In this document: positions 1 to 5,668 of the stretch, piece by piece
How the letters are laid out: each line of letters opens with the position of its first letter
How positions within the stretch are numbered: position 1 is the first letter of the stretch
Origin: Novosphingobium sp. UBA6722
Lineage (GTDB): Bacteria; Pseudomonadota; Alphaproteobacteria; Sphingomonadales; Sphingomonadaceae
Assembly (NCBI GenBank): GCA_002454125.1
Contig: DKII01000005.1
Location: 1-11,565, forward strand
Reading direction: 5' to 3'
Length of the DNA stretch: 11,565 nucleotides
Made by a program: the position numbers and the translations under genes
Notes under the pieces: model-generated
What the model saw: only the letters and a program-made list of their open reading frames with translations
What the model was told of the DNA's origin: nothing
Databases searched by the model: none

Positions 1-453
1 CCCAGCTTCAACTGGACGCTGAACTTCCGCCAGCAGGTGTTCGATGCCTGGACTGCAGAGGGCAAGGACTTGTCGGCCTATGACCGCGCCAAGCTGATGA
101 GCGTGGACTATGACGGCACCGAGCTCGCCGCCGAAGCCGATGAGCGCATCCGCACCTTCCAGCGCGATGCCGCGGCCCAGGCCGGGATCTTCCACCATCT
201 GATCACCCTGCCGACCTATCACACCGCGGCGCTCAGCACCGACAACCTGGCCCGCGAATACTTCGGCGAACAGGGCATGCTGGGCTACGTCAAGAACGTC
301 CAGCGCCAGGAAATCCGCCAGGGCATCGCCTGCGTGAAGCACCAGAACATGTCCGGTTCGGACATCGGTGACGATCACAAGGAATACTTCGCCGGTGAAG
401 CCGCGCTCAAGGCTGGCGGCGAACACAACACCATGAATCAGTTTGCGGCATAA
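1..453 (+). CDS. aceA: Isocitrate lyase, C-terminal part (5' end outside window)
   Basis: Isocitrate lyase splits isocitrate into glyoxylate and succinate in the cytoplasm, the first step of the glyoxylate shunt used for growth on acetate and fatty acids. The window opens in frame inside the gene, so only the last 150 residues are visible. The opening PSFNW matches the conserved active-site segment of the family. The tail (ACVKHQNMSGSDIGD, then HKEYFAGEAALKAGG and NTMNQFAA) matches the long proteobacterial form of about 530 residues, as in Pseudomonas, rather than the shorter E. coli type. The catalytic KKCGH loop would lie upstream and cannot be checked. A small gene follows 68 bases downstream, with a terminator after it, so the two probably share a transcript. 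The stop codon region carries an in-frame imperfect repeat, listed separately. The family call is firm. Confidence 0.95.
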   Translation, partial: PSFNWTLNFRQQVFDAWTAEGKDLSAYDRAKLMSVDYDGTELAAEADERIRTFQRDAAAQAGIFHHLITLPTYHTAALSTDNLAREYFGEQGMLGYVKNVQRQEIRQGIACVKHQNMSGSDIGDDHKEYFAGEAALKAGGEHNTMNQFAA

Positions 454-488
454 AGCCGCAGCAGGAACCAATTCGCGGCATAAGGCCG
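436..488 (+). repeat. Imperfect in-frame direct repeat over the aceA stop codon
   Basis: Copy one (436-453) reads AATCAGTTTGCGGCATAA and encodes NQFAA-stop, the end of isocitrate lyase. Copy two (466-483) reads AACCAATTCGCGGCATAA and encodes the same NQFAA-stop, exactly 30 bases later and in the same frame. The only three differences are at third codon positions (AAT/AAC, CAG/CAA, TTT/TTC). Similarity continues a few bases past each stop (taaagccg versus taaggccg). The four codons between the first stop and copy two read SRSR. Confidence 0.75.
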
Positions 489-506
489 GGAAACAAGACT
501 AGCAGC

Positions 507-512
507 AAGGAG
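507..512 (+). promoter_or_regulatory. Ribosome binding site of the 58-residue small gene
   Basis: AAGGAG lies nine bases before the ATG at 522. This near-consensus Shine-Dalgarno sequence fixes the start and is a main reason to accept the short gene behind it as real. Confidence 0.7.
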
Positions 513-521
513 TAAGGTGCG

Positions 522-698
522 ATGACCGATACGACCGCTACCGAAACCCGCGAACCGCAGCGCGCCCGCGCCCTGCTTTCGACGGCCGATTTCCAGCTGC
601 TCCGGGCAGCCCTGGCCAGCCACGCCAGAGCCGTAGACGCCCCGGAAGAAATCGCGCGGATCAACGCGCTCTACCATCGGCTTGGCACCTACAGCTAA
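522..698 (+). CDS. Small hypothetical protein (58 aa) downstream of aceA
   Basis: I do not recognise a named family. The protein starts MTDTTATETR and ends YHRLGTYS. It is rich in Ala, Arg and Glu, with no signal peptide, membrane segment or cysteine. Residues 19-53 have a regular hydrophobic spacing that suggests two amphipathic helices. Support for a real gene comes from the AAGGAG site nine bases upstream, the high-GC codon pattern with G or C at most third positions, and its place between the aceA stop and a strong terminator, which suggests co-transcription with aceA. A link to glyoxylate metabolism is only a guess from position. The reverse-strand open frames covering the same bases have no comparable start signals. 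Confidence 0.7.
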   Translation: MTDTTATETREPQRARALLSTADFQLLRAALASHARAVDAPEEIARINALYHRLGTYS

Positions 699-726
699 GC
701 CCTAAGTCCTCCTGGGGAGGAGAAAC

Positions 727-775
727 GACGGTCGTCGGGGTGCCCCTTTCACCCCGGCGGCCGTCAACGTTTTTG
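727..775 (+). terminator. Intrinsic terminator after the aceA - small gene unit
   Basis: A 16-base-pair stem pairs 727-742 with 750-765 around a 7-base loop (ccccttt). All positions pair, two as G-U wobbles on the + strand transcript, and a run of five T follows at 770-774. Because the wobbles pair only in the + strand RNA and the T run lies on the + side, this ends rightward transcription from aceA. A smaller hairpin (TCCTCC at 707-712 with GGAGGA at 716-721) lies just before it. Confidence 0.85.
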
Positions 776-827
776 TAACCACGTTGAAATGCCGGGCGAT
801 TAACCTTCGCCAGCTAAGGCAGCCGCC

Positions 828-1307
828 ATGCGCCGCGCTGCACCGTCTTTGCCGATTTCACCACGCTTGCTGAAGCATTTCGCGGCAGCAACGCTGGCGA
901 TCACGACGTGCATCGCGATTTTTGCCGATGGCCGGACCACCGTAGCGGTGGCCGAGACGGTCAAGAAGAACGAAATGAAGAAGGCGCAGGTCGATGCCGC
1001 CGGCGCGCGCAATTCGGTGTTCAAGGGCATGAAGGTCAAGTCCGGCGGCGGGATGTCCTATGACGATCCCGGCCCGGGCGATGGCGGCGGCGGTGGCGCC
1101 GGATCCTATTACGACGGCCCGGTAATCCAGCCCGGTTTCCGCACCCTGCCCTCGCAGATGGCGACCCGGCCGGAAGACCTGCTCCCGGGGAACGAACGCG
1201 CCAGGAAGGCGCGCGAAGCCGCGCGGCCCAAGCAGCTTACGCCCGAGGAAATGGCGCGACTCCAGGAATCCTCGCGCCTGCGCAGCGGTGCGGAATCGGT
1301 GAACTAG
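828..1307 (+). CDS. Hypothetical exported or membrane-anchored Gly-rich protein (159 aa)
   Basis: I recognise no domain. Residues 1-17 are basic (RR, R, K), followed by a hydrophobic stretch at about 18-34, so this is either a signal peptide or an N-terminal membrane anchor with the rest in the periplasm. No clean signal peptidase motif stands out. Residues 45-72 are lysine-rich and probably helical. Residues 73-105 form a low-complexity linker rich in Gly, Asp, Tyr and Pro (GDGGGGGAGSYYDGP). The C-terminal 45 residues are charged and helical (Arg, Ala, Glu). AAGG at 816-819 sits eight bases before the chosen ATG. The gene follows the aceA-side terminator, so it should have its own promoter. 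It converges on the DUF3501 gene with one base between the two stop codons and no room for a terminator. Confidence 0.7.
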   Translation: MRRAAPSLPISPRLLKHFAAATLAITTCIAIFADGRTTVAVAETVKKNEMKKAQVDAAGARNSVFKGMKVKSGGGMSYDDPGPGDGGGGGAGSYYDGPVIQPGFRTLPSQMATRPEDLLPGNERARKAREAARPKQLTPEEMARLQESSRLRSGAESVN

Positions 1308-1308
1308 C

Positions 1309-1908
1309 TCAGCCGAAGCATTCCCGGCCGAGGTATTCGCGGCTGTCGGCACTGATGATTGCAGCGTGGCCGTAGTTCGGGTGATCGATCACCAGCATGG
1401 CCGTGCCATCGCCCGACTTCCACGCAGCAATTGCCGCATCATCGAAATCGAAGTGCAGGAAGTGGACCGCACTGGCCTTGCCATCGCTTTCGCGGGTCCG
1501 CTCGACATCGCCTTCGGGCCGGGCCTTGATCACCTGGCCGCCGACGTGGATCGAGATATGGTCTTCCACCCCGCCAATCGTTCGCAGGAAGGCATCGCGG
1601 CGATCCGGCTCGGCGATCTCGAACAGCAGGGTGCAGGTCAACTCGCGGCCCTTGGGGACCATCGGGTCATAGGCCGATAGTTCGTCCACCAGCTGGTCCG
1701 CGCCGCCCTTTTCGATCCGCAGCATTTCCTGGACCTGGAGCCACATCGAATCCCAGGTTTCGAACAGCGCCGTGGCGTGCGGGCCGACGCCCATGCGGGT
1801 CAGCTTCTTGCGCAGCAGGGCTTCCTGCTTCTTGTCGTTGCGGATCAGCTCATAGCGATCCAGCGGCAGGATATCGTCAGCGGTGATGGTGCGGGCATTG
1901 CGGGGCAT
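1309..1908 (-). CDS. DUF3501 family protein (199 aa), third gene of rubrerythrin cluster
   Basis: Recognised as DUF3501, an uncharacterised family usually found beside a rubrerythrin and a CCG-type Fe-S protein, as here. Seen in the protein: an N-terminal ITADDILPLDRYE segment, FETWDSMWLQVQEMLRIEKGG at about 49-69, a VPKGRELTCTLLFEI segment at about 84-98, and a C-terminal half with six histidines in close patterns (H117 and H121, H149 and H152, H176 and H181), which could bind a metal. There is no signal peptide or membrane segment, so it should be cytoplasmic. The ATG at 1908 is chosen because the upstream gene stops five bases earlier and the N-terminus fits. The same frame stays open to 2379, but that extension is a shadow of the Fe-S gene. 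No strong ribosome site is visible, so translation is probably coupled to the upstream gene. Confidence 0.85.
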   Translation of the reverse strand: MPRNARTITADDILPLDRYELIRNDKKQEALLRKKLTRMGVGPHATALFETWDSMWLQVQEMLRIEKGGADQLVDELSAYDPMVPKGRELTCTLLFEIAEPDRRDAFLRTIGGVEDHISIHVGGQVIKARPEGDVERTRESDGKASAVHFLHFDFDDAAIAAWKSGDGTAMLVIDHPNYGHAAIISADSREYLGRECFG

Positions 1909-1913
1909 ATTTG

Positions 1914-3239
1914 TTACAATCCATAGGCCTGGGCCATCACCTCGATGGGATGGCCGATGCGGTCGGGGGCCTGGGCCCCGGTTGTTTCGATCACCTGCTT
2001 GAGGTGCGGGCCGGCCAGCGGGCATTCGCTGACGATCACGTCGGGCTCGCCCTTCAAGAGGTTGCGCGCGGCGGGCTTGCCCACCTTCAGGGCGCGGTCG
2101 AAGTTGTCCTTGAAGATCCCCCACTTGCCGCCGTGGCCCGAACAGCGTTCGGTCAGCGCGGGCTTGGCTTCGGGGATCAGCTTCAGCATTTCCATCGCCT
2201 TCGGCCCCATGTTCTGGGCGCGGGCGTGGCAGGCAAAGTGCACCGCGATCGACGACGGCATGGCTTCGATCGGGGCGAGACCCGTCTCCTTCGACAGCGC
2301 CACGACATATTCGGACACGTCGAAGGTGTGCTTGCTCAGCAGCTTCACCGCCTCGTTCTCGGGCTCGATCAGCGGCCATTCGAACTTGAGCATCAGCGCA
2401 CAGGAGGTAGTCAGCGGTACGATGTCCCAGCCCTGTTCGATCAGCGGCTGGAAGAACGCCGAGATCCGCGTGGCGGCACTGGCGACGGCCGGCAGATCGC
2501 CATTCTCGAACTTGGGCATCGCGCAGCAGTCCGGATACTCGACCCGCACCTGCACGCCATTGTGCGCCAGCACCTTGATCGCGGCCTCACCGGGGGTGCC
2601 GTCGTTGAAGTTGTCGTGGCAGCCGGCATAGAGCACGACCTTCTTGCCAAAGGCCGGACCATCCGGATTGGGCGGCGGGGTGATGCCAACCGCCTTGTTG
2701 ACCAGCGGCACTTCGGCAAAGGTCGGCACATGGGCGCGGCGATCGATCCCGAGGGTCGATTCCATCAGGCCGCGGGTGAAATCGTTGTTCGGATCGGTTG
2801 CCCAGTTGGCGATCCCGGCGACGGCCGAGCCCAGCTTGCCGTTGCGCGTCATCTGGGCGAGCTCGCGGTCGGCCAGCTTGGTTTCGCCCTTGCGATGCTC
2901 GATCGCGCGGGCGCGCAGCATCAGGTGCGGGAAATCCAGATCGAAGCTGTGCGGCGGCACATAGGGGCACTTCGTCATGAAGCACATGTCGCACAGCGTG
3001 CAGGCGTCAACGACGGCCTGAAGCTGCGGCTTGGTCAGGTCCTCGACTTCCTCGTTCGGCGCCTCATCGATCGCGTCGAACAGGATCGGGAAGCTGTCGC
3101 ACAGATTGAAGCACCGCCGGCAGCCATGACAGATGTCATAGACGCGGCGCAGCTCGGCATCGAGCGCTGCTTCATCGTACCAGGCCTCATCCTGCCACGG
3201 AATGACGTGGCGGGTCGGCGCCTCCAGGCTGCCTTCCAT
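1914..3239 (-). CDS. (Fe-S)-binding oxidoreductase, HdrD/GlpC-like, CCG domains
   Basis: This 441-residue protein belongs to the heterodisulfide reductase-related / GlpC-like group of electron-transfer proteins. The N-terminal third is a double 4Fe-4S ferredoxin-like region: C37-x2-C40-x2-C43-x3-C47, then C80-x2-C83-x2-C86-x4-C91 followed by PYVPPH. The C-terminal part has two CCG-type domains: C207, C238-C239 and C280 in the first, and C337, C366 (in RCSGHGG) and C406 in the second, which has a single Cys where the motif usually has two. There is no flavin domain and no signal peptide, so it likely passes electrons between unknown cytoplasmic or membrane partners. AGGGG at 3248-3252 lies eight bases before the ATG. 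It lies between rubrerythrin (66-base gap) and DUF3501 (5-base gap). Its electron donor and acceptor are not known from the sequence. Confidence 0.9.
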   Translation of the reverse strand: MEGSLEAPTRHVIPWQDEAWYDEAALDAELRRVYDICHGCRRCFNLCDSFPILFDAIDEAPNEEVEDLTKPQLQAVVDACTLCDMCFMTKCPYVPPHSFDLDFPHLMLRARAIEHRKGETKLADRELAQMTRNGKLGSAVAGIANWATDPNNDFTRGLMESTLGIDRRAHVPTFAEVPLVNKAVGITPPPNPDGPAFGKKVVLYAGCHDNFNDGTPGEAAIKVLAHNGVQVRVEYPDCCAMPKFENGDLPAVASAATRISAFFQPLIEQGWDIVPLTTSCALMLKFEWPLIEPENEAVKLLSKHTFDVSEYVVALSKETGLAPIEAMPSSIAVHFACHARAQNMGPKAMEMLKLIPEAKPALTERCSGHGGKWGIFKDNFDRALKVGKPAARNLLKGEPDVIVSECPLAGPHLKQVIETTGAQAPDRIGHPIEVMAQAYGL

Positions 3240-3268
3240 GTCGGGAACCCCTGTCTTCTGGAATCAGA

Positions 3269-3297
3269 CGCCGCCCCGGGACAGTCCCGGAGCGGCG
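3269..3297 (-). other. GC-rich hairpin between rubrerythrin and Fe-S gene
   Basis: Left arm 3269-3281 pairs with right arm 3285-3297 around a 3-base loop, about 12 pairs with one C-A mismatch. It starts nine bases after the rubrerythrin stop codon on the minus strand. No T run follows, so it is unlikely to be a full terminator. It could partly block transcription or protect the upstream mRNA 3' end, giving more rubrerythrin than Fe-S protein. Confidence 0.55.
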
Positions 3298-3305
3298 CTA
3301 ATCAA

Positions 3306-3731
3306 TCACGCGTCAGCGAGGAGCGTGTCGAGCGTCTTCTGGAACTTGCCGGCGTGGCTCTTTTCAGCCTTGGCCAGGGTTTCGAACCAGTCGGCAATTT
3401 CGTCGAAACCTTCGTCGCGGGCGGTCTTGGCCATGCCCGGGTACATATCGGTGTACTCGTGGGTTTCGCCGGCGATCGAAGCCTTCAGGTTGGCAACGGT
3501 ATCACCGATCGGTTCGCCGGTGGCCGGATCGCCGCACTCTTCGAGGTACTCGAGGTGGCCGTGCGCGTGGCCGGTTTCGCCTTCCGCGGTCGAGCGGAAC
3601 ACGGCGGCAACGTCGTTGTGGCCTTCGATGTCGGCCTTCTGTGCGAAGTACAGGTACCGGCGGTTCGCCTGGCTTTCACCAGCGAAGGCGGCCTTGAGGT
3701 TTTCCTCGGTCTTCGAGCCCTTGAGTCCCAT
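3306..3731 (-). CDS. Rubrerythrin, short form without rubredoxin domain (141 aa)
   Basis: Rubrerythrins are ferritin-like di-iron proteins that reduce hydrogen peroxide in the cytoplasm. The whole protein is the four-helix di-iron domain. The ligands expected from classical rubrerythrin are visible: E19 (AGES), E52 and H55 (GETGH), E89 and E92 (AGETHEY), E123 and H126 (AEKSH). Classical rubrerythrin of about 190 residues adds a C-terminal rubredoxin domain with two CxxC motifs. This protein ends before that and contains one cysteine (C66), so it needs an outside electron donor. The start at 3731 is set by AAAGGAG seven bases upstream (3739-3745). The frame extends further upstream, but that part runs through the promoter region. 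It is the first gene of the cluster with the Fe-S protein and DUF3501, with a probable iron-responsive operator upstream. Confidence 0.93.
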   Translation of the reverse strand: MGLKGSKTEENLKAAFAGESQANRRYLYFAQKADIEGHNDVAAVFRSTAEGETGHAHGHLEYLEECGDPATGEPIGDTVANLKASIAGETHEYTDMYPGMAKTARDEGFDEIADWFETLAKAEKSHAGKFQKTLDTLLADA

Positions 3732-3738
3732 CTTGTGT

Positions 3739-3745
3739 CTCCTTT
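3739..3745 (-). promoter_or_regulatory. Ribosome binding site of rubrerythrin
   Basis: On the minus strand this reads AAAGGAG, seven bases before the ATG at 3731. It decides between this start and the more upstream in-frame ATG at 3857. Confidence 0.75.
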
Positions 3746-3764
3746 GGCGGGGAATCGTGACCGG

Positions 3765-3777
3765 TGCGCATTGCGCA
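3765..3777. promoter_or_regulatory. TGCGCA-T-TGCGCA palindrome in rubrerythrin leader
   Basis: TGCGCATTGCGCA is palindromic about its central base and lies 34 bases upstream of the rubrerythrin start. Its TGCG/CGCA arms resemble those of the stronger palindrome at 3842-3856, but its spacing differs. It may be a second operator, a small leader hairpin, or chance in GC-rich DNA. Confidence 0.25.
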
Positions 3778-3841
3778 ATCAGCCGCAACAAATCCAAAGG
3801 GAAATTCTGCGTCCGGTAATCGATGAAACCGATCAATTTAA

Positions 3842-3856
3842 TGCGAATAATTCGCA
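3842..3856. promoter_or_regulatory. Putative Fur/Mur-type operator upstream of rubrerythrin
   Basis: TGCGAATAATTCGCA is a perfect palindrome: TGCGAAT, one central A, ATTCGCA. Its layout, TGC/GCA ends around AAT-n-ATT, resembles Fur/Mur-type iron or manganese boxes of alphaproteobacteria. It lies about 110 bases upstream of the rubrerythrin ATG in an AT-rich stretch, just past the stop codon of the SLC13 gene, where a promoter for the rubrerythrin cluster would be expected. I could not choose convincing -35 and -10 boxes. The palindrome is seen directly; the regulator is inferred. Confidence 0.6.
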
Positions 3857-3870
3857 AAATGCTCGAATGA

Positions 3871-5655
3871 TCAAAGCCCGTATCGAAGCGTCAAAAGGAT
3901 CGACAAGCTAACAACCATAATCAGGATCAGCGGCAATCCTGTCCGAACATAGTCACGAAACTGGTATCCCCCCTCGGCCATGATGAGCATGTTTGTTTGA
4001 TAGGCCACCGGCGTAGCATAGCAAAGGTTACAACCGAACAAGACGGCCAAAACTAGCGGCTCCGGCGGCAACCCAAGTTGCCCCGCGATTGATACGGCGA
4101 TTGGCGTGCCAACAGTCGCGGCCGTGGCATTCGAGGCAAAATTAGTTAGCGCAGCAACAAAAATCATCACCGCCGCCATCACTCCGGCAGCAGGTAGGTA
4201 GACCAGCCCCAGGGATAATACGTCTGCCAGAAACGCAGCGGCACCGCTTTCCAGTACTAGACGACCTATCGCGATACTTGCGGCAACGAGGACAATAACC
4301 TTTGCCGAAAGTGCACGCCCCACCCGATCAAACCGAACGCAGCCAGTAACCAACATCGCGATGGCACCGCCAAGTGCGGAAATCGCAATCGGCAGGAGCC
4401 CAAGGCTGGCTGTCGCAACCGAACCGAACATTATCGCCAAGGCGAGAATAGCCTTTGCGCGCCGGGGCATTTCCCGCGCGCCGTCCAGCACTAGCAGTGC
4501 ATCGCCTTGAGCAAATTCGCGGATCTGCTCCATTGTACCCATCGTCAAAAGAACATCGCCCTCACCCAGAGTTTGCTGCCCAACTGAGTGGTCTATGGCT
4601 GTTTCGCGTCTGCTGGCACGATGGACGCCGAGGATGGCAATGCCATAGAGATCGGCGACTCCGCTGGTCGGTAAAGTCAGCCCAACCAGGCGGCTGTCTG
4701 CGGTTATTGCGAGCTCTGCGACCACCAGGTCTGCTCTGGTACGGGCGGCATCAGTTGATACCTGATCAAGCAGCCATACCGGAGCAATAGCCGCCCCAAA
4801 TCGTCGAGCCGCCTCGGCCAGGGCGTCGTGCGTTCCGCTTGCCAAGAGCTGATCTCTTGGCGCAATCAGGGCGCCGGGATTGGCCAACAGCTCGACGCCG
4901 TCAGGCAGTTTCTTGGCAGCCTCGCCGACAGTTAAACCAATCAGGTCGCTCCCGCTGGCAATCCGCATCGTCGTTTCAAACTTGCGAGCCGTTGCAACTT
5001 CGGGCGGTCGGTCATCGGCCAGCAGACGCGGCATTACCAACCAGAGATATGGAAGGGCAACCAGCGCAGCTACCAGGACAAGCGGGGTAAAATGGAAGAT
5101 TGACATAGGCGGTAAGCCAAGGTCGCCCGCGATCGAAACTACCAGAAGGTTTGTTGAAGTTCCAATCGTCGTAGACATTCCGCCAATCAGCACGGCGGCG
5201 TTTACCGGGATCAATGTCCGCGACGCCGCCAAACCACCCCGTGTGCTCAGCTGCAATAAGACCGGCAAGAGTAGCACCAAAACCGGGGTATCGTTGATCA
5301 CCATCGACAGGAAGAAGGCAAGCAACAAGGTAACGAGCAACCCGATACGTTGGTCAATACGCCATATGCCTTCAAGCAGTCGAACCAACGGATCAAGCGA
5401 GCCGGTAACCACCAGCCCACGCCCCATGATCATCAATGCACAAATGGTTATTAGGGCTGGATGACCAAAGCCCGAAAAGGCCAGAGCCAACCCATCATAA
5501 GCTTTCCCGCCTTCCATCGGCACAAAGTATAACGCCAACGCTATCGCAGCGATGGCAAGGAGCGAGACTATCTCGATCGCCATCCGGCCTCTCGCGAAGG
5601 CCACGAAGACTGCCGCCGTCAGCGCCAGCGCGAATAAGGCATGGAATTCAGGCAT
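3871..5655 (-). CDS. SLC13 (DASS) family permease with RCK_C-type insert
   Basis: Inner-membrane transporter of the divalent anion:sodium symporter group; members carry dicarboxylates, citrate or sulfate. The 594 residues show hydrophobic segments in the first 210, then a soluble region at about 215-395, then more membrane segments to the end. The soluble part looks like two RCK_C (TrkA-C) domains (GSDLIGLTVGEAA near 235, DSRLVGLTLPTSG near 320), which in related transporters may bind a small ligand. Two family signatures are visible: STTIGTSTN at 161-169 and TPVAYQTN at 548-555, plus NDTPV at 121-125. The substrate cannot be read from this; proteins with the RCK_C insert are often annotated as sulfate or citrate carriers. 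It starts 13 bases after the M20 gene stop on the same strand, with only a weak ribosome site. Base composition is notably lower in GC than the neighbours. Confidence 0.88.
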   Translation of the reverse strand: MPEFHALFALALTAAVFVAFARGRMAIEIVSLLAIAAIALALYFVPMEGGKAYDGLALAFSGFGHPALITICALMIMGRGLVVTGSLDPLVRLLEGIWRIDQRIGLLVTLLLAFFLSMVINDTPVLVLLLPVLLQLSTRGGLAASRTLIPVNAAVLIGGMSTTIGTSTNLLVVSIAGDLGLPPMSIFHFTPLVLVAALVALPYLWLVMPRLLADDRPPEVATARKFETTMRIASGSDLIGLTVGEAAKKLPDGVELLANPGALIAPRDQLLASGTHDALAEAARRFGAAIAPVWLLDQVSTDAARTRADLVVAELAITADSRLVGLTLPTSGVADLYGIAILGVHRASRRETAIDHSVGQQTLGEGDVLLTMGTMEQIREFAQGDALLVLDGAREMPRRAKAILALAIMFGSVATASLGLLPIAISALGGAIAMLVTGCVRFDRVGRALSAKVIVLVAASIAIGRLVLESGAAAFLADVLSLGLVYLPAAGVMAAVMIFVAALTNFASNATAATVGTPIAVSIAGQLGLPPEPLVLAVLFGCNLCYATPVAYQTNMLIMAEGGYQFRDYVRTGLPLILIMVVSLSILLTLRYGL

Positions 5656-5668
5656 CAGGGGAGCGCGC

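Noticed and set aside
800..817. Possible CtrA-type site (TTAACC ... CTAA) upstream of the 159-residue gene
   Set aside because: Only one half-site is good. The second is imperfect and the spacing of 8-10 bases does not match the usual 7, so it does not rise above chance.
1909..2379. Upstream extension of the DUF3501 reading frame
   Set aside because: The frame is open, but it lies inside the well-supported Fe-S gene in another frame, and the extra residues are low-complexity. The DUF3501 start at 1908 fits the family.
3732..3857. Longer rubrerythrin starting at the ATG at 3857
   Set aside because: The family N-terminus and an AAAGGAG site both point to 3731. The extension would place the palindromic operator at the start codon.
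1911..3911. Open frame of 666 codons on the + strand
   Set aside because: It runs antisense through the Fe-S gene, rubrerythrin and the promoter between rubrerythrin and SLC13. The translation is rich in Arg, His and Gly without family motifs, typical of a shadow frame in GC-rich DNA.
3732..5668. Insertion-sequence or integron boundaries around the low-GC SLC13 gene
   Set aside because: I found no transposase remnant, terminal inverted repeats or matching direct repeats at either side.
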